The notes beneath the pieces were generated by a model that saw only the letters and a program-made list of their open reading frames with translations, was not told the origin of the DNA and did no database searches. Shown here piece by piece: positions 60,983 to 64,000 of a DNA stretch of 64,000 nt. The translations under genes and the position numbers were made by a program. Origin of the DNA: Ecdyonurus torrentis (lineage: Eukaryota > Arthropoda > Insecta > Ephemeroptera > Heptageniidae); assembly GCA_949318235.1 (NCBI GenBank), contig OX439135.1, forward strand, positions 22,547,957-22,611,956. Reading direction: 5' to 3'. Each line of letters begins with the position of its first letter. Position 1 is the first letter of the stretch.

Positions 60983-61736
60983 TATACCCAGCAAACACGG
61001 CCTAATCGGGCCGAGCTTGGCTCAAAATCGGCACTGTCGGCGGACAATCGGCAACGCCCAACGTCGGCAAGCCGACTTTTCCCCGGACATAGATTTTTAT
61101 AGTTTAAGTCCCCAAGCTCGGGGTTTAGTCGGCATGCCGATTGATCACCGGCATTAAAAAAAATTTTATACAAAAATAATTTTTTATAAAAAAAAATATT
61201 TTGATAACTTTTTTTTTTATAAAAATTTATTTCTCATTTTTTTTCTATAAAAATATCTTTTTACGAGCTCAGAATTATGAAAAACTGGTTTTAAATGTTA
61301 AGATGGATGTTTAAAACTCAAACTTCGATTTTACGATCTTTATATTAACGTTTCGTCACATAAGTTTTCATGTGAAGCCATGGCCTAGTGGTTTGGACCG
61401 CTGGTTTGTGATCCAACATTGGCAACTCGCATGGGTTCGAGTCCCGGTGGGTCCATCTTTTCATCATCAACTAACATTCCTAAAATGTGTAGTGCAGGAA
61501 CATTAACCCTGTCATAAACATCGCGAGGCAAATTAGAACAATTAAGTTTAATTTTAATTAAAATTAAATTTGAAAGTCGGCCTTAAAGTCGGCACTGCGA
61601 CTTTGGCGGAAGCTCGGTAAACCACCTTTTTAATGCCGGCCCGACGTCGCAGTGAAAGTCGGGCTGGCTTTCATTTCCGATGATCGGCGATATCGGCCCA
61701 ATTAAATGCCGATTATCCCGTGTTTGCTGGGTATAA
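60983..61736. mobile_element. DNA transposon remnant with CCCAGCAAACACGG ends
   Basis: Inverted ends CCCAGCAAACACGG and CCGTGTTTGCTGGG, flanked by TATA. Both end regions are packed with TCGGC/GCCGA motifs in each orientation, as in subterminal transposase-binding repeats. About 750 bases, no transposase. Superfamily not assigned. A tRNA-like promoter lies inside at 61376-61460. Confidence 0.5.
61376..61460 (+). repeat. tRNA-like sequence (SINE head or tRNA pseudogene)
   Basis: A-box TGGCCTAGTGG and B-box GGGTTCGAGTCCC about 45 bases apart, followed by CGGTGGGTCCATC. The acceptor stem does not pair and the anticodon stem is poor, so not a functional tRNA. It lies within the CCCAGCAAACACGG element, with an AT-rich stretch after it. 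Confidence 0.5.
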
Positions 61737-63269
61737 GCTGAGAACTAACAAAATCACAACAGCATTGTTTTCTTCATTTTCAATTGAAATTTTTAGCTTC
61801 ATGGCTGAATATACAATTTAATAATTGGTAACTCTATTAAAATTGGAATTGTTCTTAAGTTATAGAAAGTTTATCTTTAATTTTGGAGCAATATTTAAGC
61901 ACAAAAATATTATAAATGTGCCTAAAAAAATGAGCTTTGGAAAAAGCGGGGATTTTTCAAATTTAAAACTGAGTATTTTACAGTTCTACAATTCTTTACC
62001 TTTTTGTATGTTAAATCAGTGACCAACTTTTTATATACAACTTTTTATCTTATATAGTTATGATGTCTCTCTCTTTAATTTAAAGTTTCAACTTTTATAA
62101 ATAATAAACTTAAGTTATTAATTACACAATTTTACTTTTTTGCACTCATTTGATGCATTTTTCTTTATATTTATACAGAGTCGTTCAACCTTCAACCATA
62201 TATATAAGTTTATAACATAAAAATAACAAATTGTATTAAATTTGCGGCAGCTCGTTCGCTGTATAATAAGTATATATAATATGCATATTGGGGTAATTAT
62301 AATTAGTTACTAGAAATAACATATGTAATATAAGGACAAACTCACTTTTCATGTAAAATTATTATTATATTTAAAAGAAAAATCGCCTCTTATACTTAAG
62401 TTAAAAATACGTTATTATATTATATTATATGAAAAATATACGGATGATTTTTTTTTTTTGCTATATTCAAACATCACATATAACAAGAAAAGATTTTATA
62501 GTGTTAGAATGGTGCACTTCATCTTAAAAATAATAAAAATAAAAATAAATTTTAAACTCTCTTATATTACTTCATTTGATAGAAAAGCTAGCCGTATTAT
62601 GAATTGGTTAAATCAAACCTCAAAAAAAAATCATTGAGTTAGACTGTGTTTTATCATATTATGTGAGGTTGTGTCTGTATCAAGTCCGCTTCGCAGGGAT
62701 GTATCGAGAAGAGAAGGGCGCGAGGCTTCCTGCGTTTAGCCTTTCTTATTAGTAGATTGTAACTAAATAGAGAAGGCTGGAATTGGCTAGTTTAAGTAGC
62801 GTTAAAATCGACCACTAAATATAGTGGAAATGAATTGTTAAAATACGTTAAATGCTACAAAATATCTTTCATAATATTTTATTTGATTGCTATTCATTAT
62901 TTTTTACTTTTTAAAAATGTTTACAATTGATCTGGTAAATTTTAGTAAAATTTAACATTCCATAGTTTCATTGAAAATAAACTGACCATAAATATTAAAT
63001 CTTACCTTAATTAATGTAAAATTCAACGATATTTATTTTCAACCTAGTAAAGTAGTCGTTTTTAACCTAAAGGTTCATTAAATTTAAACTTATTTCTTGG
63101 TTAACACACGTTTTAGCCATATTACTTAGTTGAAAATTTTGTCCGTGAAGATATGACTAATATACGTATATAATGTCCAGAAAATACCAAGTGATTTTTC
63201 TTTGATAATTATGTATAATATATTTAATTGTAATGCAGAAATACTCTGACTATTGCATATTGTTTTTAA

Positions 63270-63350
63270 GAAAGTCAGAGGACCATGTAAGTGGGTTTGA
63301 ACCTTTTTTTGGCCTCTCTAATAAAAACCATTTATTATTATTTTTATTTA
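63270..63350 (+). repeat. retroposon-like 3' tail, second copy
   Basis: GTCAGAGGACCATG, GTGGGTTTGAACC, GGCCTCTCTAATAAAAACCAT then TTATT repeats; matches 25210-25310 in intron 4 of the SLC46-like gene. Confidence 0.5.
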
Positions 63351-64000
63351 CGTATTATTTAAAAGTTGCAACTGTACGTGCTGAAAATTTATAATGATAA
63401 GTGTCAAAAAGAAAATTCAATACTATAATGAAATTAGCATAGGGTTTTATGAAAGGAAAATGTAGTAATTAGCTTAAAATAGCATTAATTTGGTAGATTG
63501 TTGAACAATGAAAATTATACGATTTACACAGAATCTTAGACGCCCATTGTGAAAGCTAAAACGTTAAGAAAAGGGATCGCAATGAGAACGACTGTATCAC
63601 TTTAGTTTAAATATTAAAAATAATTTTTTATAGGAAATATTAAAACAATTTTTTGACATTTAAACCTGAAAATAGTAATTTGAAGCAAAAGGTATTCAAA
63701 AAAATAATAATTGAAAAAGCACAAAAATAAAAACCATGAAATAATTAATACATTTTTTTTTTATTAATTATTAATATTATTATTATTAATGCGTAAAAGA
63801 TGTATACACATAACTAATGTTCAAATGTTCAAATTATATATATTACAGCAATATAAAAAAATATGAAAATAGCAATATAAAGAAAAGGTATTCCAAAAAT
63901 TAAATGATATAAAAAAAAATGCCAATTTTACTACTATATAAAACAAAAACTTAAAATAAAACAATTTCTTAGCAGATTTTTGTATGCACACTAATGTCCA

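Larger units (their letters stand above)
60465..64000. other. 5' flank of the TRPA-like gene
   Basis: No further exon recognised. It holds the CCCAGCAAACACGG element (60986-61736), weak mirrored motifs (CACGGACAAAAAATTCAAC near 60536 and TTGAAAATTTTGTCCGTG near 63132) that may be ends of a larger decayed element, and a retroposon tail at 63270. The 5' UTR exon and promoter of the channel are expected here but not placed. Confidence 0.5.

Noticed and set aside
61376..61460. Functional tRNA gene
   Set aside because: A- and B-boxes are present, but acceptor and anticodon stems do not pair well; treated as a SINE head or pseudogene.

Overview
The window is AT-rich eukaryotic DNA with spliced genes, very long microsatellites and many short foldback transposons. 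Gene content (NRF-6-like acyltransferase, SLC46 transporter, C-type-lectin-domain protein with doubled-Cys CTLDs, TRPA-type ankyrin channel) points to an arthropod, probably an insect; the species cannot be named from sequence alone. I rebuilt the genes by joining exons across GT/AG sites and checking that intron phases agree. All four models stay in frame through every exon.

Layout. (1) 341-6675, + strand: 3' part of a multi-membrane NRF-6/NDG-4-type acyltransferase, ten exons, 5' end outside the window. (2) About 6.9-20.4 kb: no gene, only MITEs and tandem arrays of TTCG, GAAC, TTTTC, TTAG, TTGCTG and GA units. (3) 20405-28593, + strand: complete nine-exon SLC46 major-facilitator transporter, 462 aa. 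(4) 28.6-31.8 kb: foldback elements and a tRNA-derived SINE. (5) 31848-52366, - strand: a 585-aa secreted protein with signal peptide and three C-type-lectin-like domains, built from a four-exon cassette repeated three times with identical intron phases. Its 20 kb are mostly introns packed with transposons and arrays. (6) 53.4-53.9 kb, - strand: probable decayed transposase with a SWIM-like zinc-binding remnant. (7) 55024-60461, - strand: TRPA-family channel, 1003 aa, with one very large AT-rich exon. (8) 60.5-64 kb: 5' flank with a CCCAGCAAACACGG-ended transposon carrying an internal tRNA-like promoter.

The genes do not form an obvious pathway. The unusual layer is the repeat landscape: several separate MITE families, many flanked by TTAA, share the palindromic octamer TGACGTCA (the CREB/ATF core site). 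I located 30 copies. Nested insertions give a relative chronology, and one MITE end seems to supply the stop codon of the lectin gene.
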